A stretch of 64,000 bases of DNA, taken from Phymatolithon calcareum (lineage: Eukaryota > Rhodophyta > Florideophyceae > Hapalidiales). The stretch covers positions 2,356,001 through 2,420,000 of the forward strand of contig OZ345352.1 in assembly GCA_977006965.1 (NCBI GenBank), in the 5' to 3' direction. The notes under the pieces are model-generated. The model saw nothing but the letters and a program-made list of their open reading frames with translations. It ran no database searches and was not told the DNA's origin. Both the position numbers and the translations under genes were made by a program. Below are positions 44,413-55,273 of this stretch, piece by piece. Within the stretch, counting starts at the first letter, position 1; every line of letters starts with the position of its first letter.

Positions 44413-45560
44413 ATCTCCACGTCAATACGGCTACACTGGAATTAGTATATATTGTACAGTGCACTCAGACATGCAGTACTTTGAAGCAACAAAAGCTGTA
44501 CGAAGTGTACACACTTGGACATTTTCACATCACCTCCAGTGGGAAAGAGCTTACCTTCACTGCTTATTTGAACAGCTGACGAGCAGCTCCGCCTCCTTCT
44601 GGCTACACTAAATTAATATAGTACGAGTAGATGCACTCCTTATCGCATTACATCACAGCTGCTAAAAGCAGTACGAATTGCACATCTTCGGTCACCTTGG
44701 CAGTTCTTGCGCTGCATACTCGACCTCCGCAATGCCAACTGTCGCCTTCGACAACCTTCAAGAGGATTTTCGGCGTAAGAATGTCTATTCTACTAGATAA
44801 ACAGAGTTTTTGATGCCCGAGACTATATTTTTTCAGCCGAGCTACTGCACTCGTCCAGGGGGGCAGGTACTACAGTACACTGTATTTGTTGTCCTCCACG
44901 AACGGGTCTGTGCCGTGGGTTTCAATAAAACCAGGGGAATGTTATGCTCCCCTGATAAAACTTACCCATTTTGGAACAACCGGTCAGGAGCATGACCTAG
45001 GCAAGCGAGCGGAATGGAGAAAAATCTTATTTTCTGCTTCGGAGCTACTTGTCGTCCTCGACGGACGGGTCAGTTTCCATGTTTTCCACGACCCTGCACC
45101 ACTTTCCGCTGAGCCATACCCAACAACCATTCCTCGCTCTGCCCTATCTCATTCAAATTCGACGCTGTGTGCCGCGAAATGACAATTGAAAGCTCGTTGA
45201 TTCCCGTCTCCCATCTTGTAGAAAACACTATCGTGATGTAAGCAAATCGCATCATCGGCTAAACGTCTCTCTTACGACAGCGTGCTGTATTCGCCGCTTT
45301 CCTCACCGCGTGGCATAAGACCGGGGAAAATAAGTTGGCGTTTTTACACATTTTCGCTCGTTGTTGTCTTGCACCGATGATCGCCAGGTGCCGTACATGC
45401 TCACACAGTCCAATTGCTGTTTGTATGATGGACTATGCTTAACACACACATCCGTATGGGTACGAGCGGCACGTCGCTTCGAAGACAACATGCTTGAAGC
45501 AAGGTAAGACACAGCACAGTGTATTGTGAATTCGTCAAAATCACATACTATAAACTCACC

Positions 45561-45905
45561 GTGCCTTCCTTGCACTATCCTCCATCGCATGGTTTGTTTT
45601 CCACGCCAAAAACCGGAGTGTGGACACCGAGGGACCCGCCTCAAATTCGACGCTCGCCACCGCAAGACCCTGTCATCGACATTCCGCCGCTATTTTTCCC
45701 CCGGCGGCGAAGAATACAGGATGCACAAATGCCAACATTTCCAACAATGAACCGTTGCCGAGGAATCGGTTCGGAGGAAAAGAAACCCGTAACATTGCTG
45801 CTCACCCGATGTTCTCAACACACTGCGGATGGATCAAGCACACGCTCGATGAACATATCCCAAATCACCCACGTGCAGAAGCAGAAGCCAAGGGAGTACT
45901 TCTAA
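45561..45905 (+). pseudogene. IPP-motif gene of the V half, unit A (start lost)
   Basis: Aligned with the U-half gene, the start codon is GTG (45561) instead of ATG. The frame then reads PSLHYPPSHGLFSTP, IRRSPPQDPVIDIPPLFFP, and a one-base deletion in the C-rich run before GGCGGCGAAGAATA shifts the frame. The rest is open and ends SMNISQITHVQKQKPREYF, parallel to GMNMYHMSDLQKQNPEEYY after the TAG of the U-half gene. So it is a diverged paralogue within the same unit, most likely non-functional. Confidence 0.5.
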
Positions 45906-46090
45906 GTGCGCGACACAAGGCGAGTGGACACCGCTAATGTCACCGAAGACTTTTCAAAACGATGTAAGAATTCCACTCCTTGTTTCAAGGATACGAATAG
46001 TGCGGCACATACATTCTCTACAGTAGTCCACGTTGAGGAAATGAAAATTGAACCGCGCCAATCAAGCTGTGTTATACGTAACTCCGCCAC

Positions 46091-46125
46091 ATCTTCCCAG
46101 CCCTCAACTTGAGGGCTGGGAAGAT
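46091..46125. repeat. perfect hairpin in V half, unit A only
   Basis: Arms of 17 bp (ATCTTCCCAGCCCTCAA and its complement) around one base. Unit B lacks this region (it joins GAACCGTG to AAATTTCG at 54298). Confidence 0.85.
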
Positions 46126-46534
46126 TGCTTAACAATACCGTAGTCTTGTTCGAGAGGTCAGCTACACATCCGGAGCCACTGAGACTGCCTTTGTCGCGAT
46201 TCATCGCCCACAACTTCAATGGACTTGAACAGCACACACAGGAGTTGCTTTTGCCACCCTGTCTGCCCCGCCACAGATCGCGCTCAGTCTTGTTCCTCGC
46301 GTCCGAGCGTGGTACGTCACGCCATGCGAGGAAGTTTTTCGCTAGAGATTGCTGTCGGCATGCAACTACGTTTGTCACGGATCCACACATTGTTCGATAT
46401 TCATTCCAGTGAGGATGCGGTCGGAACTTGCCAGAAAACGAGAAGACTCCAGCAACCATTCAACGGTTGCCGATGCGCTTGTCGTCGTCGCATTGGACAT
46501 TGGAATGACTAGGCAGGACCACACAGCCCGCCCG

Positions 46535-47038
46535 TCACGCGACTATCGGACACAATGGCAGACCGCTACAGTCGTCCTGCCGACCCCGGATGAGCGCGTG
46601 ATCAAGGTCGGCGGCACAGCACCACGCGTGGAGCTCAATTGATGTGGCGTGGCCCGTAGTTTCAACCAGAATGTATGCGACGAAAAAAAAAATGTAGACG
46701 CCGTCCGGCAGTGAGGTGGAGATCGCAAAGGATACTTCAGCGAAGCGGGCGAGGTCGGCAGCGGGGAGGAGATGGAGAGCCGTGCACATGTGAGGTTCGG
46801 CGGTGATAGGGTCGAGGCGGCGCTCATGATTGCAGTTTGCAGGGAAGCTGACCGACATATTCGCAGATTGCTTGGCAGGGATGTCCGGGATTTCGTAAAC
46901 GTGTTTCAGCTGCGGTAGCAGATTTGCCGGGCCGGTCTGCATTGGACGGCATGGCGGACATCGGCGGACATTGCGCGAGTTTGCTCGAACTAATGGCAGT
47001 GCCGTTCGGTGTGATCCATTTCTTAATTTGTCATACAT
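46535..47038 (-). CDS. hypothetical ORF on minus strand of V half, 167 residues
   Basis: The longest open frame in the V half of unit A: MYDKLRNGSHRTALPLVRAN ... NMSVSFPANCNHERRLDPIT ... VYIFFFVAYILVETTGHATS. ATG at 47036-47038. Unit B has the same region broken by stops (54511-54825 keeps the middle part). The U half shows related residues in the same frame (SVSFLASRNH ... LLAANLVLSG). The plus strand is also open in part. No family recognised; a hydrophobic FFFVAYILV stretch is present. Weak support as a gene. Confidence 0.25.
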   Translation of the reverse strand: MYDKLRNGSHRTALPLVRANSRNVRRCPPCRPMQTGPANLLPQLKHVYEIPDIPAKQSANMSVSFPANCNHERRLDPITAEPHMCTALHLLPAADLARFAEVSFAISTSLPDGVYIFFFVAYILVETTGHATSIELHAWCCAADLDHALIRGRQDDCSGLPLCPIVA

Positions 47039-47145
47039 TGGGACTGCTTGCGAATCTCAATTTGAGATTGGATCGCACGCGTCCCATCATGGGACGCGTG
47101 TGCGCGGCCGACCTCAAACGAGCAGATCGAAGAGTCCGAGCTGAC

Positions 47146-47202
47146 AAATCTATTCCATCCGCATCATAGTAATTATTACTGTGATGCGGATGGATTAGAT
47201 TT
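47146..47202. repeat. end-block hairpin 1, unit A (intact loop)
   Basis: Arms AAATCTATTCCATCCGCATCA and the complement TGATGCGGATGGATTAGATTT (one mismatch) around the loop TAGTAATTATTACTG. In unit B a Mutator-like element sits in this loop (55140). In unit G (38410-38440) only the left arm exists. Confidence 0.85.
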
Positions 47203-47214
47203 GTTCGCTCGCTT

Positions 47215-47249
47215 GGACGGCTGTGTACTATGATAGTACACAGCAGTCC
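47215..47249. repeat. end-block hairpin 2, unit A
   Basis: GGACGGCTGTGTACTATGAT pairs with AGTACACAGCAGTCC over about 16 bp. The corresponding place in B (59158-59213) is longer and less regular. Confidence 0.7.
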
Positions 47250-47976
47250 GAGCGGAAGGAGTCGTTCTGATCCGCAACATTTTGATGACGACCAAATAAC
47301 AAACCATTCCCGTCTCTTTGTTTGCATATTCTCTGTGTCTTCTATTTTGAATTTTTTCCTTGTGGTATATTGTCTAGAATCGTGCAGATTCGTGAACCTG
47401 CTCGATACAGCTTATCGGAGTTATGCTTACGGAATTGCGAGCCGGTATTGCACTGGTTCATAACTGGGTGCAAACCGAAGCACTTCTCCATGATTTCTGA
47501 TTTCGCCATCGCTTTTCATGCTCTTCTGCAGTCTCGGAGCTATCTGTCTCGAGCTCGCCAGTAACAATGTATGTATCTCTTCCATGTAAGTTCAACAGAT
47601 TGCTGTAACCGGTCCACATCTCCCTTTTCGAGTAATGCGTTCGCCGTCATGCAGTGAGAGACCTGGTTCTGTTTTGGGAGCCGACCGATTAGAGAGACTT
47701 ACATTAATTGTTGAATGTGAAAAACTATTCTGTAAACGGAAGTCGTCCGCCACCGCATATTTCTACACCTTTGACACTTGAATTCATTCCACCACGACTC
47801 GTGAAAGTGCTTTGTGAGTTGACGCCCATCGGTGAAAGTCGACGTTGAAAAAAGATACTGTGTATAAGTGCACCGATCGACGCTAGCTTCCAAACGGAGT
47901 GCTAGTCGGGAAATCGTTCTGACGACCTGCGATGGCAAAATGTAGATTACGGCAGTAGAATACATAATATCGAGAG

Positions 47977-48341
47977 TTTTTTCCAATTGAAGTTTATTTA
48001 TTCAAAATGCCTCACAGCCGTATGAATATACGGCAAAGCATCCTCAGTTGCTACCTTCAAGTGTGTAGACCGTTGAAAACTACCGCCTGTCTTAGGCGGT
48101 GGGGAAAGTTTGGATCCTAGACCTATGTGATGTTCTTGTGGGGTTCGCTGCTCGTGTCCCCGCTATCAGGCTTCATGTCCTAAGGGACATCTACTTGACT
48201 TCTCGTGTCTTGATTTCAAAGCAGTCCTTCTTCGTTTTCCATACAATCGATGATGGTCTTGCTGAATAACAAAAGCTCATTAAGTGCTTTCTCGGTATAC
48301 AATCTGTTGTCTCCGTTCAGGTCACATCCTGGCAGATTGTA
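47977..48341 (-). mobile_element. LINE 3' end (family a), unit A
   Basis: 365 bp with a minus-strand end GAATAAATAAACTTCAATTG followed by AAAAAA. It encodes, on the minus strand, YNLPGCDLNGDNRLYTEKAL and NELLLFSKTI, which fits the C-terminus of a LINE ORF2. It is flanked by ATAATATCGAGAG (47964-47976) and GTAATAACGGGAG (48342-48354), a diverged 13-bp target duplication. The G/A junction (39331) has the site empty. The same copy exists in unit B (59938-60302). Confidence 0.7.
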
Positions 48342-48354
48342 GTAATAACGGGAG

Positions 48355-49763
48355 GTTTTTTAGCAAAGTTTATTTAAAAGCCCCACAGACTTCCGAAGAT
48401 ATGGGCAAGGCTTCCTCAGTTGCTATCTACCTTTGTGTAGCTTACGAAAACGCACCGCCAGAGGGGCGGGCGGAAAAACTTAGGATCTCAGATATCCCAT
48501 CTAAAGTGCAGAACTCCTGTATTGTTCGCCGTAGACGACCCCCGGTAGCGAGGCGTCATTGTGTGTTCATTGCGCCACATTTTGCAGCTCGGTGATCATT
48601 GCACCGAGCTCGTTTGACAGCTGATCCAATAGCATGTCGTAACCGCGCATGGCATGTGGCGCGGTACTCGCGTAAGTCCCAATTGATTAAGGGCGTTGAC
48701 ATCGTCTCTATAGACGCTCTGCCGGCAGCGGCATACCGCTGGTATTTTAGGTATTCTCTGGAAACCGACTTCTTGCTCGATGTTGCACGTCTTCTCCACT
48801 TCCGCCGTCGTGCTCGCTCCTCGGCTGTTTGCTGCGCGCAACGTATCCTCTCATAGGTGTCACGAAGGCTTCTGCGCTGCTCCTGCCAGTGGGCCTGCTT
48901 CCTGTTAAAGCAGTCTTTTTTCACGCATTGGTTGGTTGACGCCTAGATGTCTCCGATTACAGCAGCCCCTCGCGGGGATCGGCTTTACGCGGCACTTGAA
49001 TTGGCTCGCGCTCGGAGCAATTGCACAAGGGAAATAACTGAGCATGGCACGCGGCGTGGTACTTACGTAAGTCCCTATCGGGTAGGGGCGTTGACCTCGT
49101 CACTACAGCTGATTTTGCCGTAGCGGCATACCGCTTATCTTGAAACCGAGTTCTTTCTCCGTGTTTCAGGTCTTCTCTTGAGACCGAGTTCTTCCTCGAT
49201 GTTGCAAGTCTTCTCCATTCCCGGTGCCGCGCTCGTTTCTTGGTTGTTTGATCCGCGTCGCGTAGCCTCGCATGGATGTCACGAAAGCTTCTGCGTTGCT
49301 CCTGCCAGTGCGCCTGCTTCCTGTTGAAGCAGTCTTTTTTTTCACATTGGTTGGTTGACGCCTAGCTGTCTCCGGTTACAGCAGCCCCTCCCGAGGATCG
49401 GCCTTGCGCGGCACTTAGCTTGGTTCGCGCGCGGAGCAATTGCCCGAGGAAAACGAACTTGGACCGGTTATGATAGCTTGCTTGTTTCATTTGCCGCCTC
49501 AATTTGCGGAATTAGTCAGTTTCCTACGGCGGCGATGCGTTGGCATCGGAGTCACAGAGAAAACTGGAGACTTTGGTGGCGCAACAATGTAGGCACGTTC
49601 CCGATGCCGACGCCCAATTCCGGCGGAGCTACCGCCAAAATGCGCGCATTTGCCAGCCTCATAGGCGAGGGCGCTTCTGCCGGCGCGGGCGAACCGCCCG
49701 CGCCGGAATTCTTGGCTTCTTGGTTTGTGGCCCGGTCGGTCCTTACCTTCAATAGCTAATGCC
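48355..49763 (-). mobile_element. retroposon (LINE family b) between units A and B
   Basis: 1409 bp flanked by identical 13-bp repeats GTAATAACGGGAG (48342-48354 and 49764-49776). The B/C junction (60303) has the site empty. The minus-strand 3' end (GCTAAAAAAC) and the CTTCCTCAGTTGCTA stretch resemble family a. Inside, a unit of about 410 bp is present twice in tandem (about 48640-49045 and 49046-49460). A minus frame at 48556-48924 encodes very basic sequence (EERARRRKWRRRAT). Near the 5' end is a perfect hairpin (CCGGCGCGGGCGG..., 49680-49706). Confidence 0.7.
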
Positions 49764-49842
49764 GTAATAACGGGAGTGTGAAGATGTCCTGCAACTCTAA
49801 ATGTATATACTGTACTAATTTAATCCTACTCTATGCAGTATC

Positions 49843-49896
49843 GAGCGGTACCACATCCTTACGCCTACACGTAGGCGTAAGGTTGTTGTACCGCTC
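49843..49896. repeat. unit-start hairpin, copy B
   Basis: About 26-bp arms from GAGCGGTACC to GGTTGTTGTACCGCTC, with the inner stem CCTTACGCCTAC around a two-base centre (AC). A few mismatches in the outer stem. Confidence 0.85.
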
Positions 49897-50707
49897 GGCA
49901 GCACGTTATGATACCATGCGCAGATAGAGTCGAGATATTCTCATCCACACACACCCTGCAGGCAACACATCGACCAACATTTCCACGTTTCGTTGTTGCA
50001 CCAGATATTTTTGTGATACCGCCGCCATCTCCTGAATTCTTCGGTGACCTTGCGGCTCCCTTCCCATGCCGTTGCCGCTGGACACGGCGGCACCACGCAT
50101 CCGCGCCTCCGCGCCTCCGCGCCTCCGCTCTCAATGTAAGCACATATGAATATTTTCCACCCAAAAACGATGCACGGTGTCGGTTTCTACGTTTTTCTGG
50201 ACCTTGCCTTCCGTTGCCCCCGACCGTTACCCAACCAAATCGCATATTCCCACTCTCTCGCAGTCATCTTCATCCTCTTCGACGTCTTTCGCGCCCAAAC
50301 GCCTCTACAAACACGCTGAATCTCCACTCCATCTCGCAGCAGAGATTGCCGTGATGTAAGCAGATCGGATTTTAGCTACACGTTAACTTGTCCCAAAGCG
50401 CCCTGTATTCGCGGCATTCGCCGTCGCTTTTCGCACAGGCAGGGAAAAATCTGGTGGCGCATTCAGCCACTTTCTGGATACTCCTTGTCGCTGTCGCATA
50501 CCGACGGCCACCGAGCACCGCACACGCACGCACAGTTCGCGATTGCTGGAAGGTGGTTCCTGACGGTGCGATGGATTTCAAATTTCAGCTCCCTCTGCAT
50601 CACTACTTAAGACAATTATTCCCTCGTCGATAATATACCTGCACAAAGTGAAGACCCAGCCCCGTCTACCGCAACATTTTCGAGAAATCACAATCCACCA
50701 ACTCACC

Positions 50708-50896
50708 ATGCCGTCCCTTCACTACACTACGCCGCATGGTCCGTTTTCCTCGCCAGGACCGGGAGCGCGCAGACCCACAATCCCGCCTCCAATTCGACGC
50801 TCGCGCCCGCAAGACCCCGTCCTCGACATACCGCCGCTACTTCTACCCCCGCCGGCGAAGAATATGGAGTGCCCGATAGTCGATATTGCCGACTAG
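50708..50896 (+). CDS. small IPP-motif protein, unit B (62 residues)
   Basis: ATG 50708, TAG 50894. MPSLHYTTPHGPFSSPGPGA, then IRRSRPQDPVLDIPPLLLPP and IVDIAD. It differs from unit C by a few residues (TTPHG versus PTPHG; RPTIP versus RLTIP). After the TAG the frame stays open for 20 codons, but a one-base insertion (GAAACACATTGG versus GAAGACATTGG in A) then breaks the longer reading, so the downstream part is no longer in frame in B and C. Confidence 0.5.
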   Translation: MPSLHYTTPHGPFSSPGPGARRPTIPPPIRRSRPQDPVLDIPPLLLPPPAKNMECPIVDIAD

Positions 50897-51323
50897 GAAG
50901 AACCGCAGAAGATTTACTTCGGAGGAAAGAAAATCCATATTATTGCTCCCGAGAAACACATTGGCTGTCCCCCAAGACGCAACGGGACGCCACGCCGCCG
51001 ACGGCCTTTCAAAGCGCAGTGGAATGAACATGTACCATGTGAGTCACTTGCAGAACCAGAATCTAGAGGAATACTATTCCGAATGAGCGGCACGCGTATA
51101 GTGCTTATCGCTACCTGTGACCAGGAGCATTAGCATCAAACGCATATGAATGGCACTGCTTGTTTCGGGCGTTGAATATTGCAGCACATACAGCATGATG
51201 CCCAATAGTACTAGAAGAAATAAAATGGCAATGTTCTTGCAAATTGTCACACTAAAAGCAAAATGACGCAGTCAATCCCGTGATGTTTCTCGGTTCAGCT
51301 CTTCTTTTGTAACATGTTGTAAG

Positions 51324-51503
51324 ATGTCGACCCCTTTCACAACCCTGATGTCGAATCGTACCCAATCGACCTCTGCCATTCGGAAACAGTACCGCACAGC
51401 TCGCAAAAGATATGGACATCGTGGTCAATTGTGCATCATCCAGATCGTCCTCCCCACGCCGCGCGAGCGCGCGATCGCTCGCGAGCCGGGGCGCCCCAAG
51501 TGA
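51324..51503 (+). CDS. basic small ORF, unit B (59 residues)
   Basis: ATG 51324, TGA 51501. MSTPFTTLMSNRTQSTSAIR, then a basic stretch (KQYRTARKRYGHRGQ) and IIQIVLPTPRERAI. Identical in unit C by eye. It lies 428 bp downstream of the IPP ORF. It may be a separate small gene or a downstream exon, since the preceding TCTTTTGTAACATGTTGTAAG resembles a 3' splice site. Function unknown. Confidence 0.3.
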   Translation: MSTPFTTLMSNRTQSTSAIRKQYRTARKRYGHRGQLCIIQIVLPTPRERAIAREPGRPK

Positions 51504-52295
51504 GGCCAATCCATCAGCGGTCGACACGCCGAGACAGAAATATTGCTAGCGCGCACCACGTCCAACGACGCGCGCGCGAAACGCGACCCCATGGTGCAAG
51601 TGAATGGATGCGCAAAACGAGCGACGCGTAGGTCAGCAGCGCTGTGTAGCCGCTAATACCGTTCCGGAGAGGAAAAGATTGACGGCGAGGAGGGAGGGGC
51701 ACGGAGAGGCGTCCGGGTGACGCGCGGTGGTGGTCGAAACGAGGCGGTGCATATGATTGCGGGGTGCAGGGAAGCTGACGGAGATGCGCGAGGGGATAGC
51801 TGGGCAAGGAGGTTCAGCTCCTGTTCCAGGGGGCTATGTTTTCGATGGGGCGTGCCCTAAATGAACGGTCGGTTTTATCCACGTGTACACATTTACAGCG
51901 GTTTGACGACAGTGTGAACACGCCCCACTGGCCGCACCCTTGACAACTCTTCGAGGGGTTTAAGAGGGGGGACACGGTCAAGGATTCAAACTGGCTCCTA
52001 TAATGGGGGTACTTGTTCCCGAAGAGGTCTGAACTCCCACCTCCCGGGGTTGTTAAAGTGGAGGCCTTTTCGGAGAGTTGGGGGTCCCACCGGAAGCTAC
52101 GACAGGTTGATTCCTGGTCTAATCCCAGTATAGTTCATTAACTTGTATCGGGCTCATGACAGTATCCCAGAGGTTTTTGATGTATTTAGGCACGGTTAAA
52201 ATCCGTGCACTTCACCCAAACAGTTGCAAAGTACGTGTCCTCATATCAAGGCACTGCACTCTGTAAGTAGAATGGAGAAGACGTTCTCCACAGGG

Positions 52296-52304
52296 TATAA
52301 ATAA
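52296..52304 (+). promoter_or_regulatory. TATA box of the MRIC small ORF, unit B
   Basis: TATAAATAA, 33 bp upstream of the ATG at 52337, as in unit A. Confidence 0.5.
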
Positions 52305-52336
52305 CGCTTCCCCGAGCATCAAAAAGTAAAAGGAAT

Positions 52337-52528
52337 ATGCGTATTTGCGATGTTGGACCCCAAGCAAAAGGTCTTATCAGTTTTTTGGGTCTAATTGTTC
52401 GCACGTTGCCATTGCACGAGACGATGCGGATATGTGCGAACGTGCATGTGGTGACATACTTGCTGACAGTGCATGAACGTGCGAATGCCGAGATCATTTT
52501 CTATCCACTTGACATATCTACATTTTAG
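52337..52528 (+). CDS. MRIC small protein, unit B (63 residues)
   Basis: Begins MRICDVGPQAKGLISFLGLI, repeats MRICANVHVVTYLLTVHERA and ends IIFYPLDISTF. Compared with unit C the same length and ending are kept with about eight replacements. There is an intact TATA box 33 bp upstream. Hydrophobic in two short stretches, with two MRIC repeats containing Cys. No family recognised. Confidence 0.45.
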   Translation: MRICDVGPQAKGLISFLGLIVRTLPLHETMRICANVHVVTYLLTVHERANAEIIFYPLDISTF

Positions 52529-52684
52529 GGTTACAAATCCAGAGAGTTATCACAATCTCAAGACTCACAACAATACAACCCTTCTGCGGGTGCTATTCAT
52601 CCCTCTTCGTTTGTTTGAAAAGCTGTAAAGCATCTCCACGTCAATACGGCTACACTGGAATTAGTATATACTGTACAGTACAGT

Positions 52685-52729
52685 GTACTGCATGTCTGGG
52701 TGTACTGAGTACACTCAGACATGCAGTAC
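52685..52729. repeat. hairpin in V half, unit B
   Basis: 22-bp arms (GTACTGCATGTCTGGGTGTA...) with one mismatch around one base. In unit A the corresponding place (44455-44481) has only the right arm (CACTCAGACATGCAGTAC), so the left arm was gained in B or lost in A. Confidence 0.85.
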
Positions 52730-53797
52730 TTTGAAGCAACAAAAGCTGTATACTTGGACATTTTCACATCACCTCCAGTGCGAAAGAGTTTACTTCACTG
52801 CTTATTTGAACAGCTGACGAACAGCTCCGCCTCCTTCTGGCTACACTAAATTAATATAGTACGAGTAGATGCACTCCTTATCGCATTACATCACAGCTGC
52901 TAAAAGCAGTACGAATTGCACATCTTCGATCACCTTGGCAGCTCTTGCGCTGCATACTCGACCTCCGCAATGCCAACTATCGCCGTCGACGACCTTCAAG
53001 AGGGTTTTCCGCGTAAGAATGTCTATTCTACTAGATAAACAGAGTTTTTGATGCCCGAGACTATATTTTTTCAGCCGAGCTACTGCACTCGTCCAGGGGG
53101 GCAGGTACTACAGTACACTGTATTTGTTGTCCTCCACGAACGGGTCTGTGCCGTGGGTTTCAATAAAACCAGGGGAATGTTATGCTCCCCTGATAAAACT
53201 TACCCATTTTGGAACAACCGGTCAGGAGCATGACCTAGGCAAGCGAGCGGAATGGAGAGAAAATCTTATTTTCTGCTTCGGAGCTACTTGCCGTCCTCGA
53301 CGGACGGGTCAGTTTCCATGTTTTCCACGACCCTGCACCACTTTCCGCTGAGCCATACCCAACAACCATTCCTCGCTCTGCTCTATCTCATTCAAATTCG
53401 ACTCTGTGTGTGGCGAAATGGCAACTGAAAGCACGCTGATTCCAGTCTCCATCTTGTGGAAAATACTATCGTGATGTAAGAAAGTCGCATCATCGACTAA
53501 ACGTCTCTCTTACGACAGCGTGCTGTATTCGCCGCTTTCCTCACCGCGTGGCATACGACAGAGAAAATGAGATGGAGTTTTTACACACTTTCTCTCGTCC
53601 TTGTCTCGCTCCGACGGCCGCCAGGCGCCGTACATGCTCACACAGTCCGATTGCTGTTTGTATCATGGATTATGCTTAACACACACATCCGTATGGGTAC
53701 GAGCAACTCGCCGCTTCGAAGACGACATGCTTGAAACAAGGTAAGACACAGCACAGTGTATTGTGAATTCGTCGAAATCACATACCATAAATTCAAC

Positions 53798-54143
53798 ATG
53801 CCTTCCTTGCACTATCTTCCATCGCATGGTCCGTTTTCCTCCCCAGAAACCGGAGTGCGGACACCGAGAGACCGGCCTCAAATTCGACGCTCGCCACCAT
53901 AAGACCCTGTCACCGACATACCGCCGCTATTTTTCCCCCGGGCGGCGAAGAATTCAGGATGCACAAATGCCAACATTTCCAACAATGAACCGTTGCCGAG
54001 GAATCGGTTCGGAGGAAAAGAAACCCGTAGCATTGCTACTCACCCGTTGTTCTCAACAAACTGCGGATGGATCAAGTACACGCTCGAATAAACATATCCC
54101 AAATCACCCACGTGCAAAGCAGAAGCCAAGGGAGTACTTCTAA
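53798..54143 (+). pseudogene. IPP-motif gene of the V half, unit B (nonsense)
   Basis: ATG 53798 is intact here, and the frame begins MPSLHYLPSHGPFSSPETGV, but the Gln codon of RRSPPQ is TAA (residue 35). The C-run frameshift seen in unit A is shared. Downstream frames still read HTCK-like and QKPREYF ends as in A. So A and B copies carry different inactivating changes, start loss versus nonsense, on top of a shared frameshift. Confidence 0.5.
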
Positions 54144-55273
54144 GTGCGCGGCACAAGGCGAGTGGACACCGCTGATGTCACCGAAGACTTTCAAAAAGAT
54201 GTAAGAATTCCACTCCTTGTTTCGAGGGCACGAATAGTGCGGTACATACAGTTATTCTCCACAGTAGTCCAAGTTGAAGAAATGAAAATAGAACCGTGAA
54301 ATTTCGTGCTGGAGATTGCTGTCGGCACTGCAACTGCGTTTGTCACGGATCGACACATTGTTCGATATTCATTCCAGTGAGGATGCGGTCGGAACTTGCC
54401 AGAAAAAGAGCCGACTTCAGCAACCATTCAACGGTTGCCGTTGCGCTTGTCGTCTTCGCATTGGACATTGGAATGACTAGGCAGGACCACACAACCCGCC
54501 CGTCACGCGACTATTGGACACAATGGCAGACCATTTCAGTCGTCTTGCTGACGCCGGAGGAGCGCGTGATCAAGGTCGGCGGCCAGCACCACGAGTGGAG
54601 CTCAATTGATTTGGCGTGGCCCGCAGTTTCAACCAGAATGTATGAGACGAAAAAAACAATGTAGACGCCGGCCGGCAGTGAGGTGGAGATCGCGAAGGAT
54701 ACTTCTTCGAAACGGGCGAGGTCGGTAGCGGGGAGGAGATGGAGAGCCGTGCATATGTGAGGTTCGGCGGTGATAGGGTCGAGGCGGCGCTCATGATTGC
54801 AGTTTGCAGGCACGCTGACCGACATATTCGCAGGTTACTTGGCAGGGATGTCCAGGATTTTGTGAACGTGTTTCAGCTACGGTAGCAGATTTGCCGGGCC
54901 GGTCTGCATTGGACGGCATGGCGGACATCGGCGGACATTGCGCGAGTTTGCTCGAACTGATGGCAGTGCCGTTCGGTGTGATCCATTTCTTAATTTGTCA
55001 TACATTGGGACTGCTTGCGAATCTCAATTTGAGATTGGATCGCTCGCGCCCCATGGTGCGCGGCCGACCTCATACTGTACGGGCAGATCGAAGAGTTCGA
55101 GCTGACAAATCTATTCCATCCGCATCATAGTAATTATTAGGGGAATTTACTAAAATGACCACGTAGTTTGCCGTATTTACTAAAATGACCACCATGCATG
55201 GGTGTTGTTATGATTATTGCTTTGGTGTAATGCGGGGCAGCATAAAATTATAGGGTCCAGAAATAACATCAGT

